NCBI GenBank assembly: GCA_019359515.1
Contig: JAHHHC010000007.1
Location: 1 to 64,000 of the forward strand
Source: Desmonostoc vinosum HA7617-LM4
Lineage (GTDB): Bacteria > Cyanobacteriota > Cyanobacteriia > Cyanobacteriales > Nostocaceae
Direction: 5' to 3'
DNA: 64,000 bases
Part shown: piece by piece, positions 8,998-17,331 of the stretch
How positions within the stretch are numbered: the first letter of the stretch is position 1
Layout of the letters: the number at the start of each line of letters is the position of its first letter
Made by a program: the position numbers and the translations under genes
The notes under the pieces: generated by a model
Told to the model about the DNA's origin: nothing
The model's input: only the letters and a program-made list of their open reading frames with translations
Database searches by the model: none

Positions 8998-10838
8998 TTA
9001 GTTTCATACAAAACTATCGAGGTAGATTGCAATGTCAATTCTTGCCCCACAGATAAATCCTCTGGTGCTTGAGAACCAGATCCCAACCATGAGGTATCTG
9101 CTGAGTCTAGGAGTTTGCGACTATTACCTGGAATTGGCAAAGTTACACTGACAGCAGATGAATTAAAATTCATCGCCAAAACTAACTCACTTGTCTCGCA
9201 CCAACGCCGCACCATAACTAATTTTTTATCTTCATCGCTAGCCGCTTCTATAAAGTTACGGTCTTGTTTTAAAAGTGCTGGGTGCGTCTTCCGCAAATTA
9301 ATTAACTGGCGATACCATTCCCACAGTATCTTGTGCTGACCTTCGTGGCGTAATTGCCAGTTGAGTTTAGAACGCAAGAAGGTTTCCGCCGCTTCTGGAT
9401 CTGGTGGATCTTGTGCGTAGTGGAATGCTTCAAACTCTTGTTTGCGTCCAGCGCGAACGGCTTGAATTAAATCGGGATCGGAGTGACTAACAAAGTAGAT
9501 AAAGGGTGCAGTTTCGCCGTATTCTTCTCCCATGAACAGCAGTGGCAAATATGGCGACAACAGTACAGCGCCGGCTGCTAACTTTAATCCCTCAAATGAT
9601 ATCCGCTCCCAAAGCCGTTCTCCTTTCATTTGGTTGCCGATTTGGTCGTGATTTTGAATACACACGACAAACTGTGATAAAGAGCGATCGCGGCAAGATA
9701 TGCCATGAAATCGTTTACGGTGGGGAGCATAGCGCCAATCGTAGACAAAAGTATCTGTGTAAGCTTTTGCTAAATCAGCACACTTGCCAAAATCTTGATA
9801 ATATCCTTGGCGATCGCCTGTTAAGAGAGCGTGCAATGCATGGTGAAAGTCGTCATTCCATTGGGCATCGATGCCATAGCCACCCAATTCTGGTGGACGA
9901 ATGATTTGCGGATTATTCAAGTCACTTTCGGCAACTAGATGGCGTTGCCATGTTTGCCGCTGTGAAAAATTATCAACAGCTTCCGCTAATTCCCACAAAA
10001 AATGCTTAGCTCCTAAATCATAAATTGCATGAATTGCATCCAACCGCAAAGCATCAATGTGGAATTCTTGCAACCAATACAGCGCATTTTGGATGAAATA
10101 ATTTCGTACACCTTGGCTATGGGCGTCATCGAAGTTCAGCGCGTCGCCCCATGGTGTCTTGTAGGTTTTGGTAAAGTAGGGTGCGAATTGACCCATGTAA
10201 TTCCCTTCAGGGCCAAAGTGATTGTAAACCACATCCAGCACTACAGCAATGCCGTTTTGATGGCAGGCATTTACTAGCTGCTTGAGATCAGCAGGGCTAC
10301 CGTAGGAATTTTGCACAGCAAACGGGTAAACGCCGTCATAACCCCAGTTACGGTATGTCAAAGCTGCCTCAATATGAGTATCGCCCGGAAACTGGGCGAT
10401 CGGCATGATTTCAATGGCATTAATCCCTAGTTCCTGCAATTCTGATAAGCGGGGAATGATAGCGCTAAAGGTTCCTTCGGGCGTGAATGTACCAACATGG
10501 AGTTCATAGAAAATCATCGATTCTAGTGAAATGCCATCCCAAGCTTGATCCGTCCATGTAAACTGATGATCAACAACTTGAGACGCACCGTGAACGCCAT
10601 CGGGTTGATATTGCGACGCCGGATCGGCATGGGTGTCTTGGCCATTCAAAACATACTGATACATTGTGCCTGGATACACATCATTAACTTTTGCTTGCCA
10701 GTATCCCTCTGCCTGATGTTTGAGTGCAATTGCTTGTTTTTGTGGTGTCAAAATTTGCACCGCGATGCTTTCTAATGTTGGACACCAAACTGTAAACTCG
10801 CACTCTCCGTTACCCAAGTAGTGAGCGCCAATTTTCAC
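8991..10838 (-). CDS. treZ: Malto-oligosyltrehalose trehalohydrolase (GH13)
   Basis: A 615-aa enzyme that releases free trehalose from the maltooligosyltrehalose made by TreY. An N-terminal beta-sandwich domain (about 1-100, KIGAHYLGNGECEFTVWCP) precedes the GH13 barrel. Catalytic regions: VVYNHFGPEGNY, RLDAIHAIYD (nucleophile Asp near 265), VAESDLN (acid/base Glu near 302) and NHDQIGN (near 396). The start is GTG at 10838, giving MKIGAHYLG. The last residues (NS-stop) are supplied by a dispersed ACGAATT repeat. It is first in the treZ>treY>treH order, so any common promoter would lie in 10840-11140. Confidence 0.96.
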   Translation of the reverse strand: MKIGAHYLGNGECEFTVWCPTLESIAVQILTPQKQAIALKHQAEGYWQAKVNDVYPGTMYQYVLNGQDTHADPASQYQPDGVHGASQVVDHQFTWTDQAWDGISLESMIFYELHVGTFTPEGTFSAIIPRLSELQELGINAIEIMPIAQFPGDTHIEAALTYRNWGYDGVYPFAVQNSYGSPADLKQLVNACHQNGIAVVLDVVYNHFGPEGNYMGQFAPYFTKTYKTPWGDALNFDDAHSQGVRNYFIQNALYWLQEFHIDALRLDAIHAIYDLGAKHFLWELAEAVDNFSQRQTWQRHLVAESDLNNPQIIRPPELGGYGIDAQWNDDFHHALHALLTGDRQGYYQDFGKCADLAKAYTDTFVYDWRYAPHRKRFHGISCRDRSLSQFVVCIQNHDQIGNQMKGERLWERISFEGLKLAAGAVLLSPYLPLLFMGEEYGETAPFIYFVSHSDPDLIQAVRAGRKQEFEAFHYAQDPPDPEAAETFLRSKLNWQLRHEGQHKILWEWYRQLINLRKTHPALLKQDRNFIEAASDEDKKLVMVRRWCETSELVLAMNFNSSAVSVTLPIPGNSRKLLDSADTSWLGSGSQAPEDLSVGQELTLQSTSIVLYETNS

Positions 10839-10861
10839 GCAGTATTCTCCCTGTAGATCGT

Positions 10862-11145
10862 GTGTTATGTCGAATAGCAGTCTGTGAGGGACTGGGGATC
10901 AGGGATTGACATTGCGTAATGTAAATTCGGATCAAGAAAATTATTTCCCAGTTTCCAATCCCCAGTCTCCAATCCCCCTAATTACAAACACGCCAGATAA
11001 AATCATGGTCGTTCTACCAGATAATTGGCTAGCATCGCAAGGTGGATTTTGGGTTGGAATTTTATCTACTTAAGGCATAATTGGTATTTGAATCACAAAC
11101 TCTGAACCCTCATTTGGGAGGGAATTCACTTCTTCAGAATTAAAC
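10862..11145. other. treZ / transporter divergent spacer
   Basis: The spacer between divergently oriented treZ and the CNT transporter gene carries only fragments of the CCCCAGT/CCCCAAT repeat type (10888-10910 and 10950-10978). No gene is seen. It must hold promoters for both flanking genes, but none could be assigned convincingly by eye. Confidence 0.5.
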
Positions 11146-12354
11146 ATGGAACGTGTTATCTCTGCTTTAGGAATCATATTTTTTGTCACTATCTCTTACA
11201 TTTTCTCTGTGAAACGTAATGCAGTGCGTTGGCGCACAGTAGCATGGGGATTGGGATTAGAATTTATACTTGCATTAGTAATACTTAAAACTCCTTGGGG
11301 TTTAAATGTGTTCAAATCTTTGGGAGATATTGTTAGTAATTTTTTAGCATTCTCTGATGTTGGTGCCAAATTTGTGTTTGGAGAAAATTTTAAAGATCAT
11401 TTATTTGCTTTTCAGGTACTGCCGACAATTATCTTTTTCTCAGCTTTTATCAGCGTCTTATATTACTACGGCATTTTGCAGCGAGTAGTGAATGTATTGG
11501 CATGGGTGATGATCAAAACGATGAAAACATCAGGTTCGGAGTCTTTATCTTGTGCAGGTAACATTTTTTTAGGGCCTACAGAATCGGCACTGATGGTTAA
11601 GCCTTACGTAGCTAACATGACGCAATCAGAACTCCATGTAGTGATGACAGGAGGTTTTGCTACAATTGCCGGCGGAGTTTTAGGAGCATATCTTTCCTTT
11701 GGGATACCGGCAGAACACCTAATTGCAGCTTTTTTTATGACTGCACCTACATCGTTGGTGGTATCAAAATTACTATATCCAGAAACAGAAACATCACAAA
11801 CAGCTGGTAAAGTCAAGATGGATTTAGAGACCGATTACGTTAATGTAATTGATGCCGCAACTACCGGAGCAATTGACGGCGTGAAGCTAGCAGTTAACGT
11901 TGGGGTAATGATTATTGCTTTTTTGGGTTTGCTGGCTGCTTTCAATGCCCTGCTGGGATGGTTGGGGGCGCGTGTTGGTTTGGCGCAGCTATCATTAGAG
12001 TGGATTTTATCGTTTGTGATGGCTCCCGTAGCCTTTTTGATGGGTGTGCCTTGGGCTGATTGTACACAAGTGGGGGCATTGTTGGGTAAGAAAACTATCC
12101 TCAATGAATTTATTGCTTTCTTAGATTTAAAAACATTAATTGAGAGTGGCAAAATATCGCAACGGGCAGTAATTATAGCCACTTATGCATTGTGTAATTT
12201 TGCAAATATTGGTTCAATTGGGATTACTATTGGTGGCATTGCCGGGATGGCACCACAACGCCAACATGATTTAGCTCGCATGGGTGTAAGGGCAATGATT
12301 GGTGGATTACTTGCCAGTTTTATCACCGCTTCTATTGCTGGGATGCTGATTTAA
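11146..12354 (+). CDS. Concentrative nucleoside transporter (CNT/NupC family)
   Basis: A 402-aa inner-membrane protein predicted to import nucleosides with H+ or Na+. About ten hydrophobic segments are seen. The N-terminal VISALGIIFFVTISYIFS, the central GNIFLGPTESALMVKPY, TGGFATIAGGVLGAYLSFG and GALLGKKTILNEFIAFL match conserved CNT regions (the last carries the NEF motif). The C-terminal Gly-rich CNFANIGSIGITIGGIAG is also typical. The ATG at 11146 gives a normal-length protein. It is monocistronic, divergent from treZ, with a convergent Uma2 pseudogene downstream. Substrate preference cannot be read from sequence. Confidence 0.92.
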   Translation: MERVISALGIIFFVTISYIFSVKRNAVRWRTVAWGLGLEFILALVILKTPWGLNVFKSLGDIVSNFLAFSDVGAKFVFGENFKDHLFAFQVLPTIIFFSAFISVLYYYGILQRVVNVLAWVMIKTMKTSGSESLSCAGNIFLGPTESALMVKPYVANMTQSELHVVMTGGFATIAGGVLGAYLSFGIPAEHLIAAFFMTAPTSLVVSKLLYPETETSQTAGKVKMDLETDYVNVIDAATTGAIDGVKLAVNVGVMIIAFLGLLAAFNALLGWLGARVGLAQLSLEWILSFVMAPVAFLMGVPWADCTQVGALLGKKTILNEFIAFLDLKTLIESGKISQRAVIIATYALCNFANIGSIGITIGGIAGMAPQRQHDLARMGVRAMIGGLLASFITASIAGMLI

Positions 12355-12385
12355 AAGGACTGGGAATGCTCCCGAGCAACTCAGC

Positions 12386-12970
12386 TTAAACTGCTAAAAT
12401 TTGCTGTGTTGTGAGAGTCAAATTTGGAAAAATAAAAGAAACAATTCTATTGTTACCTGAAAATTCTGTTTGCTTATAGATGCCATCAATCAGCAATAAA
12501 ACAATAACTTGATATTTTTTCAGATCTACAATCCAATATTCAGAAATACCTACGCTCTTATATTCTTGCTCCTTAATTTTATAGTCTGTTTTTTGAGAGC
12601 TAGGACTAACAATTTCTACAGCCAATAGTGGCGCATCTTTCAAAACAGCAGATTGAGTTTTATCAGCTTTAACTTTAGTCTACTGTGCTTGAGTAATAAC
12701 ACATAAATCTGGAGTGCGAGAGCGGTCTTTCCCCGTTTTAGGGTTAATGCCTACATACACCCCCACATCACGTTTGACTATCCAAGGTTGTCCTTGTTTG
12801 CTAATTTCTGCTTTAAAAGTATCAGACAAAAAATCAATTACATCTGAGTGTTCGCCTGTTGGTAATGGAACCATCACTAGTTCTCCATCAACCAATTCAT
12901 AGCGATTATCAGTCCCGTCATCGTAGGTAAGATATTCCTCAAAACTCAATTGTGTTTGTGTATTCGTCAT
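12386..12970 (-). pseudogene. Uma2-family (DUF820) protein, interrupted by one in-frame stop
   Basis: Reading from ATG 12970, the frame gives MTNTQTQLSFEEYLTYDD... RTPDLCVITQAQ and then meets TAG at 12682-12680. Without that stop the same frame continues through TKVKADKTQSAVLKDAPLLAVEIVSPSS to 12386, for a total of 194 codons, the normal Uma2 length. PD-(D/E)XK-like features (E in DGELV, D in TPDL, E.V in VEIVSP) lie on both sides of the stop. In related proteins this position is commonly Trp, so a TGG to TAG change is the simplest history. Uma2 genes occur in many copies in cyanobacteria and their role is unknown. Readthrough cannot be excluded. Confidence 0.88.
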
Positions 12971-13060
12971 AAATTTTATGACTCTTGAATTTTCGTGCTA
13001 GAGAGCGCTAGTAAAGCTTTTGGTTTCAAAGTAAAGCTTGCTATGGACAGGCAAGACGCC

Positions 13061-13263
13061 ATTGGTGTCAACTTAAGCTAGAAATAGCTTCGGTGTTGGC
13101 TTCCTCACCCGCCAAGAAATAAATTTCTTGGCTAATAGCTCAAGTCTACTGAAGTAGACTCAAAATCTTGGGGGATATTCAGTCATCTTTAGATGACTTT
13201 CGCTATTAGCAAGGAACTGAAGTTCCTTGCGGGACATCGGTTCTATGTTAAGTTGACACCAAT
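13061..13263 (-). repeat. Four-hairpin 203-bp element, copy 3
   Basis: A complete 203-bp copy in the orientation opposite to copies 2 and 4. The terminal inverted repeat is perfect and extends one codon further than the 203 bp on each side (GCCATTGGTGTCAACTTAA against its complement). Four internal hairpins as in copy 2. Its flanks (GGCAAGACGCC at left, GGCTTTTCGGCCCATCCCACAA at right) belong to the host repeat seen at 831-865 and 49505-49770. Confidence 0.92.
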
Positions 13264-13434
13264 GGCTTTTCGGCCCATCCCACAAGAGGAGAATTAATGC
13301 AGTATTTTAAGGCAGTTGCGCGACTACCTGAAAAGCTAAAAAGATAAAGTTTATACGATAAAACAGCAGCGATCGCTTCGATCTTGGTAAATTAGCAGAA
13401 GCAATCAAATCAAGGCTAGCTAGCTGCAATCACA

Positions 13435-15516
13435 ATGGTATCTAGTTCTACTTCCTTCTCGGATATTCAAAACCATTGGGCACGCCCGTTCATCGAGGCC
13501 TTGGCGGGGCGTGGTATATTAAATGGATATCCCAATGGCACTTTCCGCCCGGATAACTCAGTCACTCGCGCTGAGTTTGCCGCTATTATAGGGGCTGTCT
13601 TTGCTCTACCTCCCAAGCGGCAATATGTTCCTTTTGTTGATGTCCCAGCTAATCACTGGGCAATAAATGCAATTAAAAAAACTTACGAAACAGGGTTTAT
13701 CTCTGGATACCCCGATAAACGCTTCCGCCCCAATGATCGGATTTTTCGGGGCGATGTTTTAGTAGCTATAGTCAATGGTTTGGATTTAGCCGCTAAGATC
13801 CAGCCTGACTTGCTGAATGCATTACCACAAATTTATCAAGATGCAGCTGCGATCGCAAGTTATGCTAAAAATCAAGTAGCGATCGCTACTCGTGTCGGAT
13901 TAGTCGCCAGTCACCCCAATATCAAATTACTCAACTCGACCATAGCCGCAACTCGTGCTGATGTATCGGTGATCATTTATCAAGCTTTAGTCTATCTGGG
14001 TAAAGCACCAAAGATTAACTCCGCCTATATAGTCGTCCCCCAAACACTCACAACACCAACACCGACGCCAACACCGACGCCAACACCGACGCCAACACCG
14101 ACGCCAACACCCACACCTATACCTGCTGGTAGTATCAAAGTTAGCCATCGGCGTGAGTTCCGGGGGGCATGGGTAGCATCTGTTTGGAATAGTGACTGGC
14201 CCTCAAAAGCAGGACTCCCCGTTGCTCAACAAAAAGCCGAACTCACCGAGATTATTAATAAATTACAAGCGCTAAATTTCAACGCCTTAATCTTGCAAGT
14301 GCGGCCAGAGGGAGATGCTTTGTATGCTTCTCAATTAGAACCCTGGAGTGCTTGGATTACAGGAACTCAAGGGAAAGCACCAGAACCATCTTACGACCCA
14401 TTAGAGTTTGCGATCGCAGAATGTCACAAGCGTAATATTGAGCTTCACGCTTGGTTCAACCCCTACCGCGCTAAAACCAGCACCAAAAGTTCGCCCAATG
14501 TCCGCCCCCACATAGCTGTAACTAACCCAGAAGTAGTTTACCAATGGGGTAGTCAGTTGTGGATGGATCCAGGTTTGAAAATTGTGCAAGATAGAGCCTA
14601 CAACGTCATTCTTGATGTTGTGCGTCGTTATGATATAGATGCGGTTCACTTGGATGATTATTTTTATCCCTATCCCATCCAAGGTAAGTCTTTCCCCGAT
14701 GAGAAAACCTACGCCGCTTACAAAGCATCTGGTGGTGGACTCAACTTAGGCGACTGGCGACGGGCAAATGTTAATCAAATGGTACTACGCCTATCTGAAG
14801 GAATTAGAGCCACAAAGCCCTACGTCAAATTTGGTATTAGTCCCTTTGGTATCTACCGCCCTGGACAACCAGCAGGGGTGACTGGCTTGGATGCCTACGA
14901 GGTGCTGTATGCTGATTCTAAGAAATGGTTAGAACAAGGTTGGGTGGATTATATCGCCCCTCAACTTTACTGGCGTACTGACCAAACAAAACAGAGTTAC
15001 CAAGCATTGCTGAAATGGTGGACACAAGTCAATCCCAAGCAACGACACATCTATGCAGGGAACAATATCGGTCAATTGGACGGTAAAGCTTGGAAGAATG
15101 AAGAAATTGAAAAGCAGATTAAGATTAGTCGCAATCTGGCGGGAGATTTGTCACTAGGGAATATCTTTTTTAGTATGAGTGCGATCGCTGACAATCGCCA
15201 AGGCATTTATGACAATTTCAACAATTCATATTATCCTAAACCTGCACTGGTACCTACGATGTCCTGGCAAAATCCAATATCACTAGCCCCACCAAAAGAA
15301 TTACAAGTCAAAAACAGTAAACTAAGTTGGCAGCCTGGTGACGATAAACCAGTTCGTTCTTGGACACTGTATCGCAAAAGTGGCGACACTTGGACACTCC
15401 AACGGGTTTTATCAGCTGGTACAACCTTTGCCACCGTCGAACCAGGAACCTATGCTGTGTGTGCAGTAGATAGGTTAGCCAATGAAAGCGGGGGTGTAGT
15501 AATTTCAGTCAGTTGA
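13435..15516 (+). CDS. SLH-domain protein with GHL10 (DUF187) hydrolase domain
   Basis: 693 aa. SLH-like repeats fill about 1-190 (FSDIQNHWARPFIEALAGRG, NGTFRPDNSVTRAEF, FVDVPANHWAINAIKK). A Thr-Pro linker follows (about 207-232, encoded by tandem ACACCGACGCCA units at 14060-14120), then a family-10-like glycosyl hydrolase domain (EFRGAWVASVWNSDWPS, LQVRPEGDALY, AWFNPYRA, DAVHLDDYFYPYP, GISPFGIYRP), and a C-terminal Fn3-like stretch. An SLH-anchored cell-envelope enzyme would be expected, yet the N-terminus MVSSSTSFSD has no signal peptide. An in-frame TAG at 13417 rules out an upstream extension to supply one. The hydrolase domain is related to the protein at 55350-56588, which does have a signal sequence. 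Substrate unknown, possibly a cell-wall or extracellular polysaccharide. Confidence 0.9.
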   Translation: MVSSSTSFSDIQNHWARPFIEALAGRGILNGYPNGTFRPDNSVTRAEFAAIIGAVFALPPKRQYVPFVDVPANHWAINAIKKTYETGFISGYPDKRFRPNDRIFRGDVLVAIVNGLDLAAKIQPDLLNALPQIYQDAAAIASYAKNQVAIATRVGLVASHPNIKLLNSTIAATRADVSVIIYQALVYLGKAPKINSAYIVVPQTLTTPTPTPTPTPTPTPTPTPTPTPIPAGSIKVSHRREFRGAWVASVWNSDWPSKAGLPVAQQKAELTEIINKLQALNFNALILQVRPEGDALYASQLEPWSAWITGTQGKAPEPSYDPLEFAIAECHKRNIELHAWFNPYRAKTSTKSSPNVRPHIAVTNPEVVYQWGSQLWMDPGLKIVQDRAYNVILDVVRRYDIDAVHLDDYFYPYPIQGKSFPDEKTYAAYKASGGGLNLGDWRRANVNQMVLRLSEGIRATKPYVKFGISPFGIYRPGQPAGVTGLDAYEVLYADSKKWLEQGWVDYIAPQLYWRTDQTKQSYQALLKWWTQVNPKQRHIYAGNNIGQLDGKAWKNEEIEKQIKISRNLAGDLSLGNIFFSMSAIADNRQGIYDNFNNSYYPKPALVPTMSWQNPISLAPPKELQVKNSKLSWQPGDDKPVRSWTLYRKSGDTWTLQRVLSAGTTFATVEPGTYAVCAVDRLANESGGVVISVS

Positions 15517-15654
15517 GCAATTTGCCATAGCTCACAAACTTGCTCAACTCCTAGAATCAGAATCATCACTATCAAATGGGTAACACTCAAATATTCCATT
15601 TTACTGAGGGATTTGATGCGTTTGGCGTTCCCTCAGCATCAAGGAATTACGCCA

Positions 15655-15680
15655 TAAAAAAAGAGGGACTTTCCCTCTGT
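15655..15680 (-). terminator. Rho-independent terminator of rps1
   Basis: On the minus strand AGAGGGA-AAG-TCCCTCT is followed by a run of Ts, 29 bp after the rps1 stop. A second inverted repeat, CTGAGGGA...TCCCTCAG at 15604-15636, lies just beyond it without a T run. Confidence 0.85.
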
Positions 15681-15708
15681 GTAGGTTATTTATTTGTAGA
15701 ACAACTTC

Positions 15709-16842
15709 TTATTCATCAATAGCTGGTGGGATTTCTTCATCAAGTTCTATTGCTGATGGAATCTCTTCATCCACTTCGGTTGCTGGTGGGATATCTTCTT
15801 CAACCGCAGCTACTACAGTTTCAGTTGCTTCCGTTTCTTCAGTTACTTCAGTTACTTCAGTTGCTTCAGTTGCTTCAGTTACTTCAGTTACTTCAGTTGC
15901 TTCAGTTGCTTCAGGTACTGCGGGTGCTGCGGTAGCACCTTGCTGTTTAGCTAGTAGCTGTTCTCGATACTTAGCAGCCATTTCTTCTGCTTTGTCGTAA
16001 ACCAAATCGCGGTTTTTAATCATGTCACCGGGTTCTGGTTCTAGCTGCTTGGTAGACAAGGAAATCCGACCCCTTTCTGCATCCAAGTCAATAATCATCA
16101 CCTTCACTTCATCATTGACATTGAAAACGCTGTGAGGTGTATCAATATGCTCGTGGGAGATTTCGGAGATGTGCAATAGACCACTGACGCCGCCGATATC
16201 AATGAATGCACCGTAAGGTTTGATGCCACGAACTGTACCAATTACTACTTCGCCAACTTCCAAGCGGTTCATCTTGCGCTCAACTAGCGCTCGACGATGA
16301 GATAGAACTAGACGGTTACGTTCTTCGTCTACCTCTAGGAATTTTAAGGGCAGTTCTTCGCCTACTAATTCTTCTTTGGGCTTGCGGGTGCTGATGTGGG
16401 AACCGGGGATAAAACCACGTAACCCCTCGATTCTGACCAATGCCCCCCCACGATTGGTTGCAAACACGCCAGAGCGGACAGTTGCATCTTCTGCTTGCAA
16501 CTGACGCACGCGTTCCCAAGCCCGCATGTATTCAATGCGACGAATGGAAAGGGTTAACTGACCATCTTCATTTTCATCGGTGAGGATGAAAAATTCTCGC
16601 GTTTCGTTTGATTGTAAGACTTCTTCCGGGCTGTCTACCCGGTTAATAGACATTTCTTGTATAGGTATATAAGCTGCTGTTTTAGCACCTATGTCAATCA
16701 GAGCGCCGCGCGGCTCTATACTGAAAACTGTTCCTGGTACAATATCTCCAGGGCTAAAATGATAGTCGTATTTGTCTAGTAGAGCAGCGAAATCTTCGTG
16801 AGTGAATCCAATTTCTGTAGCGGTTAAGTTCTGATTGACCAT
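15709..16842 (-). CDS. rpsA: 30S ribosomal protein S1 (cyanobacterial short form)
   Basis: 377 aa. Three S1/OB-fold domains are visible: GDIVPGTVFSIEPRGALIDIG (from about 32), SGVFATNRGGALVRIEGLRG (from about 122) and GEVVIGTVRGIKPYGAFIDIG (from about 197). This is the three-domain S1 usual for cyanobacteria rather than the six-domain E. coli form. It helps the 30S subunit bind mRNA. The C-terminal tail after about residue 305 is a low-complexity repeat of TEATEVTEV-type units and then acidic DEEIPPAIE-type units, encoded by tandem CAGTTGCTT/CAGTTACTT repeats (15830-15910). The core is conserved and the tail is probably variable. It follows psbT on the same strand and ends at a clear terminator. 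Confidence 0.94.
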   Translation of the reverse strand: MVNQNLTATEIGFTHEDFAALLDKYDYHFSPGDIVPGTVFSIEPRGALIDIGAKTAAYIPIQEMSINRVDSPEEVLQSNETREFFILTDENEDGQLTLSIRRIEYMRAWERVRQLQAEDATVRSGVFATNRGGALVRIEGLRGFIPGSHISTRKPKEELVGEELPLKFLEVDEERNRLVLSHRRALVERKMNRLEVGEVVIGTVRGIKPYGAFIDIGGVSGLLHISEISHEHIDTPHSVFNVNDEVKVMIIDLDAERGRISLSTKQLEPEPGDMIKNRDLVYDKAEEMAAKYREQLLAKQQGATAAPAVPEATEATEVTEVTEATEATEVTEVTEETEATETVVAAVEEDIPPATEVDEEIPSAIELDEEIPPAIDE

Positions 16843-17052
16843 GCTGATTTGTTCCTGCTTTTAGTCTCCGTAAAGGTTGTGTGGCAAGTGCGATGTATAT
16901 GCAAGCATTTTTTTGGCAGTCTACAACTACATCTCTTCTCATCCTAGCGTAGAAAAGCTAGCCATAACACATATTAAGTCCCAGAAAAGAGATCATATCA
17001 CATCTAACAAGATTAGTCAGTGGTTAATGTTCCAAAAACAACTGACAATCAA

Positions 17053-17091
17053 ATACCCGCTGCCACCATGCCTGATAGCAACGGGTACTAG
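17053..17091 (-). terminator. Probable hairpin terminator after psbB-psbT
   Basis: On the minus strand TACCCGTTGCTA pairs with TGGCAGCGGGTA across a 10-nt loop, beginning 35 bp after the psbT stop. It is followed by a weak T-rich stretch (TTTGATTGTCAGTTGTTTTT). The stem uses two G-U pairs. Confidence 0.55.
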
Positions 17092-17125
17092 GTTTACATT
17101 TCCTTAAAAATCTGGTGTCTGCAAA

Positions 17126-17230
17126 CTATTTATCTTTTCTCTCAAAGCGGGGGGGTTCGCGAAATGCGATCGCAAAGAAAAGAACACCTAATGCCAGGGT
17201 CAAAATCAAGATGTATGCAACGCTTTCCAT
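17126..17230 (-). CDS. psbT: Photosystem II reaction centre protein T
   Basis: A 34-aa protein that begins [15 protein letters not shown] and ends PPRFERKDK. It has one transmembrane helix followed by the conserved REPPRFE tail, diagnostic for PsbT. PsbT sits at the PSII dimer interface beside CP47 and D1 and supports dimer stability and repair. It starts at ATG 17230, 101 bp downstream of psbB on the same strand, the usual cyanobacterial psbB-psbT pairing. A HIP1 site (GCGATCGC) lies within the gene. Confidence 0.96.
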   Translation of the reverse strand: MESVAYILILTLALGVLFFAIAFREPPRFERKDK

Positions 17231-17331
17231 ATTACTAGTTCCTTCCTATCCAGCCAGTAATAATAGTGTATCAAGCTAGGGGATTGGGTATTGGGTACTG
17301 AGTATATTCGCAGTCCCCAGTACCCAGTTTG

